Below the pieces are notes generated by a model, which was not told where the DNA came from, did no database searches, and worked only from the letters and a program-made list of their open reading frames with translations. From Adiantum capillus-veneris (lineage: Eukaryota > Streptophyta > Polypodiopsida > Polypodiales > Pteridaceae), in the NCBI GenBank assembly GCA_014529385.2, contig CM043942.1:61977184-62041183 (forward strand): a stretch of DNA of 64,000 bases, read 5' to 3'. The stretch's first letter is position 1. Each line of letters begins with the position of its first letter. This document shows positions 32,651 to 44,592 of the stretch, piece by piece. The position numbers and the translations under genes are program-made.

Positions 32651-33245
32651 TGCGTGCGTCTGTCGCACGTGTCAATGCAAGGAACTTACCGATACACTGT
32701 GTGCGAGCCACAAATGGCTCCAAGCACGCAACTAGCCTAAACTAGTAATCTCAAAGATGGTGATGGTGTGTCACTCACCGCTCTACGCTTGCTGTCGTGG
32801 AGGATTCCTCGCTGCGAAAAGAAGGAGACGCCACTACGCCGCGCTCAACCGCCTTGCCGCCGTCGTGTCGCTGCAATGCTCGATCGCACACACACACACA
32901 CACACACACTCTCTCTCTCTCTCTCTCTTTCTCTCACGCATACACACACACACAAGGAGATGAAGAAGAAGAAGATGGAGATGGAGCAAGAGCACTCTTC
33001 AATTGCACAAATGGGAGAATGAGTGAATTTTAGGTTTATTTGACTTTTATATGAGCTCGCCCCATTCACACTTGGGCGCCCATGCTTAGCCAACTAATCC
33101 CTTGAATGTTCCAGTTAGAGTGCGCCTCTCATCGGCGATCACTCTTACCATTCTCCTATTGGACCGACAAGCCCAATACCTGACTCTACCAAATAAATAA
33201 TACAGTGTCCGTCGTAGGTGATAGGAATGTGTGTGAGGGTTAACA
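32651..33245 (-). repeat. 5' LTR of element B
   Basis: Partner of 8429-9034. Contains a mixed (CA)n(CT)n tract at 32888-32928. Its start TGTTAACCC lies three bases from the end of A's 5' LTR. Confidence 0.8.
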
Positions 33246-33248
33246 CAA

Positions 33249-33363
33249 TGAAAGGGCGGTGTTAATGCGTGTGCTAGTCTCCACGAAATCTTATAGCCTT
33301 CCCCTAGCATACACACTATTCGGCCGTGCCGGTGGCATTGCCCGTAGGACCCGTGTCCTTACA
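33249..33363 (-). repeat. 5' LTR of element A (115 bp)
   Basis: Minus strand TGTAAGGACACGGGTCC to CGCCCTTTCA, partner of 2724-2846. K's copia sequence starts directly after it at 33364 with the TSD ATACA. Confidence 0.78.
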
Positions 33364-33715
33364 ATACAATTCACGATCTCAATTTTGGCGAGGTTGTTGT
33401 ATCAAGCATTTTATGTCATGGGCTGTATAAGCTCACTTTGTATGACAAGTGTGCGTAAAATTTTGGAAATGCAGTTGTGGATTCTAAGGCTAATTTCGGA
33501 TGCAAAACTTTGGCATGCATGTTTTGGGTATCTAAATTTTACCAGTTTGTTGCGTTTGCAAAAATCTGATATGGTTGCTTCTTTGCCGCCTCTTGAAGCA
33601 CCTGTCAAACATGTTCGTGAAGGATTTATTTTGGGTAAAATGCATTGTTTGAAGTTTTCAAAGGATGGTTCAGTTAGGTCTACATGCATGTCGAGTATAT
33701 ATTCTACTTGACATA
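33364..33715 (+). pseudogene. Element K, right part: pre-integrase domain
   Basis: Continuation of K past element A. The plus strand codes, with small breaks, the copia GAG-pre-integrase domain: LYKLTLYDKC, WHACFGYLNFTSLLRLQKSDMV, then GFILGKMHCLKFSKDGSV. The two His and one Cys-like positions of the zinc module are partly kept. The element then dissolves into minisatellite sequence, so the rest of pol and the 3' LTR are lost or elsewhere. Confidence 0.75.
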
Positions 33716-33885
33716 CTCTCTAATCGAGAACATTACACACTCTCTACTTGAGAGCATTTTGTAAAGAGAAAACTTTACATACTCTCTACTTGAGAGCATT
33801 TTGCTAAGAGAAAACATTACATACTCATATTCTTTTGTAAAGAGAAAAAATTACAAATTCTCTCCTTGAGAGTATGATGTAAATT
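33712..33885 (+). repeat. Small minisatellite with hairpin units
   Basis: About three and a half degenerate units of 50-55 bp built on CTCTCTACTTGAGAGCATTT followed by AAGAGAAAA and TTACA. Each unit contains the inverted word CTCTC/GAGAG and could fold into a short hairpin. Confidence 0.7.
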
Positions 33886-35849
33886 TTACAACTTTAATTG
33901 GCTCCATCTCTCGTGTAGCTCCCAATTTTGTCTTTTAGTTTCTGTTGCAATTGTGGTAGCCCTTTTTTTTTCTGTATGTTTTTTGTAGAAACTCCCTTTA
34001 TGTTGAAACATATGATAATTCAATCAACTCTAACCTACCTCTACTATACCCACTTATGTTAAACAACTCCTTTGCGAAAGTGTTATATAATGCATTATTA
34101 TGAGCTCACTAAAATTTTCTATCCTATGGAGTGTGGTATCAATTAGGAAGGCCACCTCTATCCAAGAGTCATTAGGGTAAGTTTGAGGTCTCTTTTTTCC
34201 CTTTTAACGGATAGAGAGTGCTCTAAACCAATGAGGGGAGGACTTCCATTACAGAATCTTCTCTTTGAAAATTGTATTTGATTTTCTAAAATGAATATTT
34301 TTTTAGCCACAATTTGAGGTAACTTTCAAATACATGGTACTTTTACCTGAAAAAAGTCTCTTTCACTAACCCAAAATATTTTTTTGAATCTTCTCATGGT
34401 CTTCTTTTCCCCCCTTCCCCACCCCTCTTCATTTCACCTCCTCTTCCTGTTGTCTTCTCTTCACCTTCATTTACTATGCATCCTAATCTCCTTAAGCCAT
34501 GGAGTCCAGTTGATCCAAACAACCTAGCACATCCATTGAATCCATCACCACTTATGCCACATTAGCTGAGCACAGACAATGGATCCCATTATCTATAACC
34601 AAGGGTAGTTAATTTATAATGCAACAAAGCACGATAATAAAAGCCTCATCCCAAAACCCATTCTTGTCATGCTAGAAAGGAAGAGTGAAAGACTTCCGAC
34701 TTGTTGGAGCTAAGAAGATAGTGAAAGAGGTTTTGGTGTAGCATGTTTCATGCACAAGGAGCTTCACCTACAACCCGAAAGCTCAAATCTTCCTCTACAT
34801 AGAGCTAGCTGTAAGAGTTTCATATCTCTCTTCTTGTTTGTTGTTCCGATGTACCCAATAGATATTCTTATGTACTCGATTGTTATAATTTTGGTTTGTG
34901 TTTCTCTATTATTTTTGTGGTTCTCTACATGATTGTTATAATTTTTGTTTGTGATTCTCTACTATGCTCATTACAGACTTGTATCCTTCAAGCATAGAGG
35001 AATGGCAATCGGTGTAGTGTGTCATAGATATTTTAGATGTCTGGCATGGATCCATTGGTGAAGAGATTTACAAAGGGAGAATACATGGTTCTTTGTATGA
35101 AGGATTGTGACACTGCCACCAAGGTTGCATTGCTTAGTTACAAAAGTGGAGAGTGGCCATTGCCAAGCTCAATAACAAGTGAAAGCTATAGGTGCAAGAT
35201 CTTGTATGAGATCCAAAATTTTTAAAGGAACATTGCAAGCAAGCAAAGCAGAGCTTCATTTTTTATAGCATCATTGTCTTTGTGGATTTCTTTGCAAAGG
35301 TTGGTTAAGTGCTTAGACAGTGAAGATGTGTTAGAATTTTGGTTGAAGTTTGGAATCAAAAAATAGTGTGAATGGGGTCCTTTGCAAAGTGCAATCTGGC
35401 TCCATTACCTATAAATAAATGATCCATACCCAGAACTTCATTATTTCATTTATTTATAGTCAATGGCATCATGTGGTGGGGGGGGAGGACTTGGTTCCTT
35501 TAGATCAAACCATGGATGATTTCAATGATAACCCCATCCATGAAATTGATGTATGGATGCGCAATGAATGCTTGGCACATTGAAGATAAGGACCAAGTAC
35601 TCATTGTACCAAGTGAGGCAGGACTTACACAATGAGGAGATATATTTACCTACAACTTTTTTTTCAGATATCTAGAAAGAAGGTATGTAGATAATGGTTT
35701 CCTTTTCTATGGAAAAATTTGTGTGACATATTCTTACTTATGCAAATTGTATCAGACTGCCATTTTGTACACATGTTGGTTGTCTATTGGTTTTTATTTT
35801 TATTTGGTTTATTGTTCAAATGTCTTATCTTGTTTGAGGTCTTATTTAA
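33886..35849. other. About 2 kb with no recognised gene
   Basis: Includes a pyrimidine-rich stretch near 34390-34480. A 62-codon frame at 35037-35225 (MSGMDPLVKRFTKGEYMVL) continues in broken frames (RLVKCLDSEDVLEFWLKFG) and could be a remnant of a cellular exon. I cannot assign it to a family. Confidence 0.3.
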
Positions 35850-36880
35850 TGTAACATTTAATGGCCAAGTAACTTGTGTGTAGCGGAAAATACCATAGAC
35901 GTAGTAAGCATTTCATTAGAATAGATTCCTAATGAGCATAGCAAGAGTGCTTGGATGGAGAGAGCAACAAAAGCATAACACCTAGTAGATAGGCATGAAC
36001 AATACTTCAAAAAGAGAGAGAAATTAAGCTATTGACAACAATTGAGGACCGGATTTACATGGAGCCGGCGGTCCCCCCTCCAAAAGGCTTTGTATTATAG
36101 GTTTCCCCCATCAAGGGAGACATTTTACAATACAATACTTTGTGTTCCTTCAATAAGTTGCTGGTGCAATGAAGATGGAAGCTTCAAGCACCAAGCTCAC
36201 ACTTGTAAAACACAACACCAATTCCCTCACGGTCTCAGACCCAAGACCTGACACACCTTTGAAGATGGTGAGAGCTAGCGGGTATGAGAGTAGACCGAGA
36301 GGAAGAAGGAGTATTCTGACGAGAAAGAAGTATGTCTCCTCACATAATCACTCATAATAGCTTAGCATAGCTTAGTGATTAGCATGGTAGAGGCGATGAG
36401 CATGCATTTGGCTCTTGCTTGGATTTGTATCACAAAGCCAAGAGTTGTTGGTGTAGGCCTCCCTTCTCACAAGCTTGGAGTAGATGATGAGCTTTCCATT
36501 AAAGCTTGAGAAGGAGATGGTCTTCTTTACTCCACACATGACATTGTGTGAGTGTGTGTGTGATAATGTCTTGCAAAAATCAGCCCCCTCTCTCTCTTGA
36601 TCGACCCCTCTTGCTAATTGCACATGCTAGCATCCTTTTGGACCCTACAAAGCTTAGCCAATGACAATTAAGAAGCATAAGTGATAGCCTTGTGGCATGT
36701 GTTCCCCTTTCCCCTTTTATGAGAGCTTTAGATATTTAAATAATTCAATTAATCTCTCATTGGACCCCTTAGTCTTCTTGCCAATAGGAATCAGGCAAGC
36801 CATTGGGCTACTAAATGCTCATTAGACCCCTTGGGAGACCGCCCAATAGTCTTCTAGAGAGCTTGATTTCTAATGACTCT
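35850..36880 (-). repeat. Partial C-type LTR, reversed
   Basis: Reverse complement of roughly the last 1,020 bp of the C LTR (compare 9880-10900), starting TGTAACATTTAATGGCC. It stops where E's LTR begins (36881). The simplest reading is that E inserted into this LTR and the missing part lies beyond the window. It is more diverged from the C LTRs than they are from each other. Confidence 0.85.
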
Positions 36881-37800
36881 TGTTTGGTGGACGAAGCAAT
36901 GGTCTCCAGAGAAAGAGTCACATTTTTCAGGGAATCTACATTTTTGCGAAAATCTCATCCTTTTGTAAAAGATCTTCTCTAAGTCGAGAACTTGTAAAGA
37001 AATTTTTGATTATTTTTCCGAGAGCATTTGCATAGTGGAGATCCAGTTAGAAGTTTAGGACTTTTTGGCCGGACAAGCCATTTGTAAAGACCTAAACTAT
37101 AAAGGTCAGTTTTGTAAGTTTGAACATAATCCTCTTTTATCACAAGTTTTGACAAGACAGCATACCTTTTGAGAGGTTCCTGTTGCTCCAACTTGTAATC
37201 TTCGCTACTGTGGCTACGGTAATCCGAATTCAGATTCGCTTATTGCATTGTGTTCCTCTTACTTTGCTCTTCCATTCAAGTGTAAGCATTTAAGATTCGG
37301 TGTAGGTGTTCAACTACACGTTTGAGACCTTAAATTGTTGTTTTGAGTGTTTAAATGCGTATTTTATGTTGTTTTGACCCTAAGAGAGGCTTCAAAGACC
37401 CTAAAACGACCTTTGGGATCATCTGTTCACTGTTTTTGCTGACTTTGGGATGAACGATCGCGATCTATGTACCTCTCCAGAGTGCTGTGACATTGATAGG
37501 ATATATTCTAAATAGTCCCCTGTAGCTCCCCTTCAAGTTTCGTGAAAATCCGATATGATTTGCTTGGTAAACGGGCATGATGACTGTAGAGCTGTGTAGA
37601 AGGACATAGGCAGATTACTTGGCTTTAGTGCGTATGATTTTCTTGCAGAGTTTGTAGTCACATCTCATCGAGTTCACTTCATTAGGAATGACACCCTAGT
37701 GAGTTTCCATGCCTCATCCTGGTCGCTTTCCTTGTATTGATATTTTATGTTGATGCGTGAGAGCTATGCTATGGACGTCCGTCACGGCGACCCTCAAACA
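36881..37800 (+). repeat. 5' LTR of element E (about 920 bp)
   Basis: Ends GACCCTCAAACA directly before the PBS. The start TGTTTGGTGGACG is inferred from where similarity to the C-type LTR stops. The 3' end resembles the end of F's LTR (GACGTCCGTC.CGGCG...ACCC...AACA), and lengths agree (about 920 and 933 bp). No second E LTR is in the window. Confidence 0.65.
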
Positions 37801-37801
37801 T

Positions 37802-37819
37802 TGGCGCCGCTGCCAGGGA
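37802..37819 (+). promoter_or_regulatory. Primer-binding site of element E, tRNA-Asp type
   Basis: TGGCGCCGCTGCCAGGGA, two differences from the complement of the plant tRNA-Asp(GTC) 3' end, one base after the LTR. Confidence 0.85.
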
Positions 37820-39583
37820 ATGCACCTTAGGTGATGAGTGACCGAGTGCTCAGTTAGCTTCCTTAAAAGAAGATCAATCCACAAATCCACCTTACACCTT
37901 AGTTAGGCTGCTAGATAGGGGTTTAGAGCTTAGTGAAGCCTAGAGTTAGTGGACTGACTAGATCCTCTCTTAGGAGATTTAGGGAGCTCTGAGTGAGAGT
38001 GTTCAAAGCATTTTTGCTCTTCAATTTCTCTAATTTGAGGAGTACTGAAATCTCACCCGAAATCCGTCTTGTTTGTTTTGTTTGATTCATTTCTTTATGT
38101 TCTTTCGTTTCTGTACTTAGGAGTAGGTTAAGTAACTTGCATTCCATTCAGATTTGGGGCAAAAGATAGAGTCGAGAAACCAGGAAACCATAACTTTGGC
38201 AAAAAGGCCATAAGACTCTGAAATTTAGAAAATTTGACCAAACAGGGTTGATATTGATTCAAATCACCAAGTGGTAGCACAAAACATTGTAAAACACTTG
38301 TCAGAGGGAGCCAACTAAATTTCATCAGATTTGGCTCATGTACTACGATCGCGATCGATATACCTCTGTGCCAGAATTGGGACAAGAATTGTTGTGTGCC
38401 TTCCTGATAAGATTCTAAACAAGTTTGTCTAAAGCAACCACACCCAGAAACATCAAAAATCAAGCTACTTGGGCAAAACTAGCCTAACAAACCCCAAAAG
38501 TGCAAAATCTTGGCTTTTAGTGATCCAAATGCTAAGTGAATTGGGAAATAGCCTCAAAACACCTTTGCCAACAAGCACACCAAAATTGGTCTAATTTGGG
38601 TAGTGTACTACGATAGCGATCGGTGTACCTAAGTGCCATATTTTGACCAGATTGCATCTGTGGGATCCTCAAGTGTATATAAACATAAAAGTATACAGGA
38701 CCAAGAGCCAAAAACCTCAAAGTACCTGTCAAACCATCTGAGTATTGATCCAAGTCGGAAATTGATATACTGACATAGAAATTGACTTTCATCAGGATCA
38801 TATACATCAAATTGCGTATAGACTATACAGAGGGAGATCCTATACACAGGACAACCCCAGATAGCTTTCATATCCCAAAACAAACACCAAAATCAAGTCA
38901 AACTGACAGATTTGGAAAAACAGACACTTCCAACCAAGAACTCGTAAAAGCTTGACTTTTTGGGTTTTGAATACAAAACTATTTGGTGGGTAGCCTTAAA
39001 ATAGCCTAGTGATCAAGCTGGTGAAGTTTCATCAAATTTGGGCACTGTACTACGATCTCGATCGGTGTACCTAAGTGCTAGAATTCACTCAATTTTGACC
39101 TGTTCATAGACCTAGATTATTTAAGATATCAAGAGTTGTCAAAATCCAAATTGGACATACTGTCAATAATCTGCAAGCAAAATTGTGTTGAAGTCGTTGT
39201 GAAGTTGTTGAATCTGCTGATAGTTGGAATGATACAGTGATCTCATAGCCATCAAGTGTATTCATTTGCAGAGATCGATAAAGTAACAATCCATGCAGTC
39301 GTGAGAGTCAAAAGATCACTCCATCTCTAGGTAAGAGGTTTGGATTCAATCGGTAAATTCCACTTTCTTCATGTTTTTGAGATCGGAAAAACAAATCAAC
39401 AACCAACACTGAAATTTAGCGGATCAAGCAAGTATTTTATCAACGGAAGAGAGTGTAAACCAAGGTATAGTACAACCGTTAGAGCCGATCCTTGAAGGAA
39501 GTATTTCCGATACTTCTTCAGAGAGATCTTACGAGTATTTCCCGGAACACTTGGGACATTTAAACCTAAACAAAAGAGAAAAC
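37820..39583 (+). repeat. E leader with spaced palindromic motif copies
   Basis: The 1.7-kb untranslated leader holds three copies of a motif of form TACTACGATCGCGATCG.TRTACCT: cores at 38346-38357 (perfect 12-bp palindrome CGATCGCGATCG), 38611-38622 and 39053-39064. A fourth core lies in the LTR at 37455-37466. Text before each copy is also related (TTTCATCA.ATTTGG), so they are diverged long repeat units, spaced 265 and 442 bp in the leader. No ORF is credible here. Confidence 0.7.
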
Positions 39584-42500
39584 ATGGCAGAAGGACCATC
39601 AGACCCTTCGGCCACAATGAAGCTATTGTTCATCAAGTATCAGTATGACAACAAGCAAGGTGCCAAGATCTACAAAGATGGTATGGACCGCTACTGTGTG
39701 AAAATAGAAGATAGACTAAGTGAGTTCAAGGACTTAGTGCTTGTGAGCTATAGCGGATATAGGTACCTAGATGACGAAGGTATCATGTACTTGGTAGTCC
39801 TGAATCCTAACATTGTGGACAAGTGGGGATTGATGGGCACGAAAGCCAAAGTAGATGAGGAACCTGAGGAGAAAGCACCAACAATGAGCTTCCCTAATGC
39901 GAGGTTAAGGCGAGAAAATGAGACTTTGAGAGTCAACACAGACAACGTCTACGTGGGGTTATACAAGTATAATAATGGGAGGAAGATCTCTATTATAGAT
40001 GCGAGGAACCCTACGTCGGAGAGTTGACAGAGCGGAAAAGACTTTATGTCTTCACCTACAAAGAGGGATCAGAAACGAAAATCGTCGCATACGACAAGTA
40101 TGGAAGACGATACGCAACAATCGATACAAAGGAGTTGGAAGGATATACGTACTTTGGGGGGACACTCCACCAGTATTATGTCACTCCAAGACCACAGAGA
40201 CCGGCACCTACAAATGTCATGCCAGACCCGATGGCAACAGGTGGAGAGAGGACTCATGTAGCTGATTCTTTCAGTCAACCTCAGTATTCTATGCCAAACC
40301 CCATGGGAACGTTACATCCCAGAGAGTCAATGGCTACGAATCGGAGTAGTGCGGTTCCTATCTCTATACATACCGCAATAGGTCCGACATTTGTAGCCAC
40401 ACCATCACATTTGCCTCCTAGTAGTAGATTCGTGGCAGGGGAGCCAACGAGAGCAACCCACGACATCCATGATGTACGAGAACGATTAAGTCGAGACACG
40501 GGAGCATCGATATTGGTCGCAAACCATAGACAGATGAGGCCATCCCAGATAGCCAAGTGCATGCCAAAGAAGTATAGCAGATCAGGGGATCCATATGCCC
40601 ATGTGTTGCTCTTCAAGCAAGTCTTAAGAGCAGAGCAGATCACTGATTTCCATACTCAATATGAGGGATTCGGGCTGACCTTGGAAGGGACGGCCTTAAC
40701 ATGGTTTCAACCTTTGAACCCTGAAACTTGTCCGAATATTGAACATGTATTGCAGGAGTTCGCGGAAGAATTCTCAAAACGGGGTATAAAGCATAATACT
40801 GTATCACAAATATATGCTTTTAAACAAAAGGAGAACGGAAAAGTGAAGAAAGCATCCTTGAGATTCAAGCAATACATTGAGAGGTGCCCAAGGAGAGAAT
40901 TACCGCAGGACAAGAGATTGTCTGTGCTCTTCATTGAAGTACTTAACAACTAAACCTTGAAAAAGGACCTTCACTTGAAAGCCTGTAGCACATTTGAACA
41001 GGTTACAAGGGAAGCGTTATATCTTGTTGATAACTGCAAAGCATATGGGGAAGTGTCAGAGGATACCGATTCAGTAACCAGTGGCTCTTCATCTATTAAG
41101 AGTGAACCCTCTACCAAGAAAGATGCTCAGGCTTCTTTGATGCCGACAGTAGTTGACCAAATGATAGAGGAAGTAACGAAGAGAATGCAGCAACATATGA
41201 GATCAAATCCGGTGATGAGACAGTCTCAGATGAGGAAATGTGACATATGTGGGGGGGATCACCCGACTTCGTGGTGCACACAAAAACCGAAAGCACCAAT
41301 TGCGAATGGACGATTACTGAAATGGTGCGCCATAGAGAAAAAAAGGACGAACCATGGCACGAATGAGTGTTTTTACAACAAAAACTATGTGAGGGAAAGG
41401 CCGTATGGACCTCCAGAAGGACCACCCCAGCCACCTCCTCCAAGATATCAAGTTGGGCCAAATGTGAATATGGTAGCAGGAGCAGACAGACCTCAACCTG
41501 TGTTGGGTCAACAACCTCCATTACCACAGGAAAATGGGGCCATGATTAGGTATGCTCAACCTTACGAAGCATCACCAGGAACAAATAATACACCTCAAAT
41601 TTCTTATTACGAGGAACCGAATGAGCCTTACGTAATTGAACCTGAACCACAGATGTACGCAGACGAAGCCTATCAATCGTGGGGAAATAACGAGGGTATG
41701 GCACCACCGATGTATGTAGCATAACCTTCGAGGGATCAATATTTGGTGGACGAAAGAATGCTAATGTTCATTGTGAACCAGAACTACAAACCAAGAGGAT
41801 ATCCTAATAGGGCGGGACAACCTATGGGACCAGCTCCTCAAAATCAATTACCAATTGGACTGTGCTATAACTTTGAAAGTACAGATCATTGGGAGAGTAG
41901 TTGTCCTTTCAAAGGCGAAAGAGTGAAAATTTTCGGGTTTTGTGACGGGTGTGGTGTGAATCACATACTACCAGATTGCCCAAGGAATCCGGACAACAAG
42001 GGAAAAGCAACTATGAATATTGTGGGGGTGTTACCAAGTGCAAGCAGTGGATCAGAAACCGAACCCATGATCCAAATCAATGCGGTAACTAGAGCCCAAG
42101 CCAAGGACTTAGAGAAAAACAAGCCAGTGGAAGAAAAGGTCGAGTTACCTATACTCGCAGAAAAGGAGAGTTTATCTGTGAGAACACCGCGAAAATCCTG
42201 GAAGGCGAAACGAGACATAATGAAAACAAGAAGGATAAAAACCCAAATTGCCATGCAAAATGAATTACATGAAACGAAAGAGAAACTAAAACAAGAGAGA
42301 GATAGTAAAACTATTGAGAACAACAACAAACCGAGGAAAGCATCCTCAGGGGGATCAATCTTAGTAGAGAAAGTGCTAGAGCCTTTAGATGCTCTATTAC
42401 AAGCGTATGAAGCAAGGCTAAAAACAAACCAAACCTTAGAGCATAGATGGTTGAATTATCTTCAACCAGAAGTGGAAACAAAGCATTTGGAAATATGTAA

Positions 42501-42717
42501 ACACCTTATTGAAACAACCCAGGCATTGATGGAACCTAATGCGATTAGAATCCCAGAACAAGAAGTGATGATTCACAAAGAGCGAGAAAAATTGAAGGTC
42601 GATGAATCAGAACAAGTAAATGAACCCAGGCCTAAAACTATATTGTCATTGGATCACCGAGAGGTGCCGAACACCACTGATGATGCTAAGTCAATGATTA
42701 TAATGCCAACTCCATAA
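39584..42717 (+). pseudogene. E gag
   Basis: The start chosen is ATG 39584 (MAEGPSDPSATMKLL). The first frame stops at 40027. The main frame runs from 40024 to 42717 and is interrupted only by in-frame TAA at 40951-40953 and 41722-41724, each of which fits a CAA change. The capsid domain is at about 40600-40950 (GDPYAHVLLFKQVL, LTLEGTALTWFQPL, EEFSKRGIKHN). Zinc knuckles are CDICGGDHPTSWC (41240-41278) and CDGCGVNHILPDC (41941-41979), both C-X2-C-X3-H-X4-C, plus less regular Cys/His clusters. A charged helical region and linker precede the protease. Confidence 0.82.
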
Positions 42718-44592
42718 GTGGAAGAACCATGGCCACAACACTTATGGGAAACCATTAGAAATAGAAAGAATGGAAGCACAACGTTACAGTTTGCACCAAT
42801 TCCTGAGGTTAACATGGACAAAAAATTTTATCTAGGAGATATACAATCGCTGTATGGAGATGCAGAAACGAAGGCTTCCATGGAAAGCAAAGCTCAATCT
42901 CTGAAAACCCTGCCTTCATTTATAGGTAAACACGAGGCACAATCGGAGATAAGATTAGTTCCATCCCAGATAAGAGCTATTCCACAAATGATTGACTCAA
43001 AAAGTCTTCAAGAGATGCTATCGACACCTGTAACATGCACAATCACACTGTCAGAACTCTTAAGAGTCAGACCACACTTGTGGGAAGACATGGAAAAACA
43101 TTTGGAGAATAAAGAAATAAAAATTCCTCTTCAGACAAACCCTACGGTAGAAGAAAACAAACGGGAAGGACAACCCAAAGCCCAACCTGTGCCCATAAAC
43201 AAGGTCGGAGATTACTGTGAAGGTGAGGAAGGTAATACAACCTTACCTGTCGAATATCAAGATATAAAGACAATAGCTATCCTAGACAGTGGAGTGGGAG
43301 TTGCGATTGCTACAAAGAAAATCTGGGAGAAATGGGGCCGTCCAGCTCTCAGAAAGACGAGAATGAAACTGCAACTGGCAGATGGGTATGTAGAGAGACC
43401 ATTGGGAGTCCTGGACCAAATAGTTGTAACTTCGTGTGGAATTAACTATGAGCACACCTTTGACATGGTAGATTTCAGAAAAACGAACAACTTTGACATT
43501 ATTTTGGGGCAACCTTTTATGCGTCAACTGAAAATGATAGAAGATTGGGGGTACGATCAAATTTACCTAAGGCATGAGGAGCTAATAACGAAAATCAACA
43601 TGAAGGATCACAGCTATAGAGACGTTGCAAAAACACTAGTGCGAGGATTTGATTCAACCACAGAGAATGAAAAAGAAATTCCTGTGTGGTTACAAATGAA
43701 AGCACATGTCTGGATGTGTGGAGCATCTGATTGTGGAGACTTAATCAAAGAGGAATGTGTGTTGGAAAGGTAAGTAGAAGACGGGGCTTATCTCCCAGAA
43801 CCTTTCCCTGAATATTTATTTGATCCATTTGGGTGGACTCAAATATTGTCAACCTTGGATGTATGTGTTAACAAATGCACGCCTACAAAATTTTGTGACG
43901 ATGAAGGATACGACCTAGTAACATTGCAAATGGCTAGCGTCATCCTTGAGTCAGGATCAGATAGCGAGGAACAAGAAGAACCACTACGTGAGACTGAGTG
44001 TAAAAGAATATTTGATGAGATATCTCTATTGGACGATAGGAATCGAACAGAGGAGGGATTCACACACTCACTAAGTGATGACCTTCCATCACTGGGTGAT
44101 GAAATCCAAATGATAGATGCTAATGACAAAAGATCAAGTGGATCAGAGACGGATAGGAAGCATATGTCGAGACCGGACAGGTTTTACGAGTTTCCTAATC
44201 AAAAACCTAGTCGACAAGAGCGGTATAGATCAAAGAGAACAAGGAAATCAAGAGCGAATAATCATAAACCCATGCCTCTTGTCAATGACAAAATGGGATA
44301 TCTAAAGCTTGTAAAAGCTGACGATTGTGTCAAAGACAAGGTCACTGGCCGGTTTATCAAAACCAAACCATGGAAAAACAACAAGAAGAACAAACGCGAA
44401 AAGCAAACGACTGAGACACATAAGGAGAGGGAAACAAGATCTAGAATGACCAAAACAGAGTACAATAAGCTCAAACAGACCCTCAAAGACATATGGACAA
44501 CCGAAATGGAAACAGATGAGGATAGAATTCTGACAAGATGGATGTGCCATCCCATTATAAGAAGTATACCATACAAGATAGAAAAGTCATAG
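42718..44592 (+). pseudogene. E protease (first retropepsin) and linker
   Basis: Same frame as gag after a TAA at 42715-42717. The active-site loop IAILDSGVGVAIATKK has the Asp-Ser-Gly triad intact (Asp 43285-43287), followed by LQLADGYVERPLGVLDQ and FDIILGQPFMRQLKMI, a complete retropepsin half-dimer. A TAA at 43771-43773 interrupts the frame inside the sequence GAAAGGTAAGTAG, which also matches a splice donor. The linker to RT (43846-44592) is acidic then strongly basic (KTKPWKNNKKNKREKQ). RT starts after a frameshift near 44540. The protease would process the polyprotein. Confidence 0.82.

Larger units (their letters stand above)
8429..33245 (-). mobile_element. Element B, Ty3-type retrotransposon without visible pol (hosts C, D and L)
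   Basis: LTRs are 8429-9034 (3') and 32651-33245 (5'), roughly 93% alike over the aligned unique part. The 5' LTR is followed by a tRNA-Asp PBS and the 3' LTR is preceded by a PPT. Flanks on the minus strand are CATTG before and AACTG after, a possible TSD with two changes. Inside, in transcription order: leader, gag (broken by L at 27024-30675), an internal deletion, the second half of a protease, a Trp-x-Pro-Lys tail, a second polypurine tract, a small ORF, and a 3' segment broken by C. No RT or integrase was found, so the copy looks non-autonomous. G (52104-56301) is a close relative with the same LTR. Confidence 0.75.
2724..33363 (-). mobile_element. Element A, chromodomain Ty3/gypsy retrotransposon (hosts B, C, D, L)
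   Basis: A runs on the minus strand. Its LTRs are 2724-2846 (3') and 33249-33363 (5'), both starting TG and ending CA when read on the plus strand and about 86% alike. Flanking bases are GTACA (2719-2723) and ATACA (33364-33368), a TSD with one later change. The internal part begins with the PBS at 8414-8425, then leader, gag, protease, RT, RNase H, integrase and chromodomain, and ends at the PPT 2847-2862. Element B (8429-33245) is inserted between the 5' LTR and the PBS, which is why A's two LTRs lie 30 kb apart. Without B the element is about 5.8 kb. All coding domains carry stops or frameshifts. Confidence 0.82.

Noticed and set aside
35037-35225. Possible exon of a cellular gene.
   Set aside because: The reading frame is short, continues only through stops, and matches no family I can name; kept only as a note in the unassigned region.
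41240-41979. Zinc knuckles with C-X2-C-X3-H-X4-C spacing as a novelty.
   Set aside because: This spacing is, to my knowledge, found in gag of other plant Ty3 elements of the Athila type, so it is a lineage marker rather than new.
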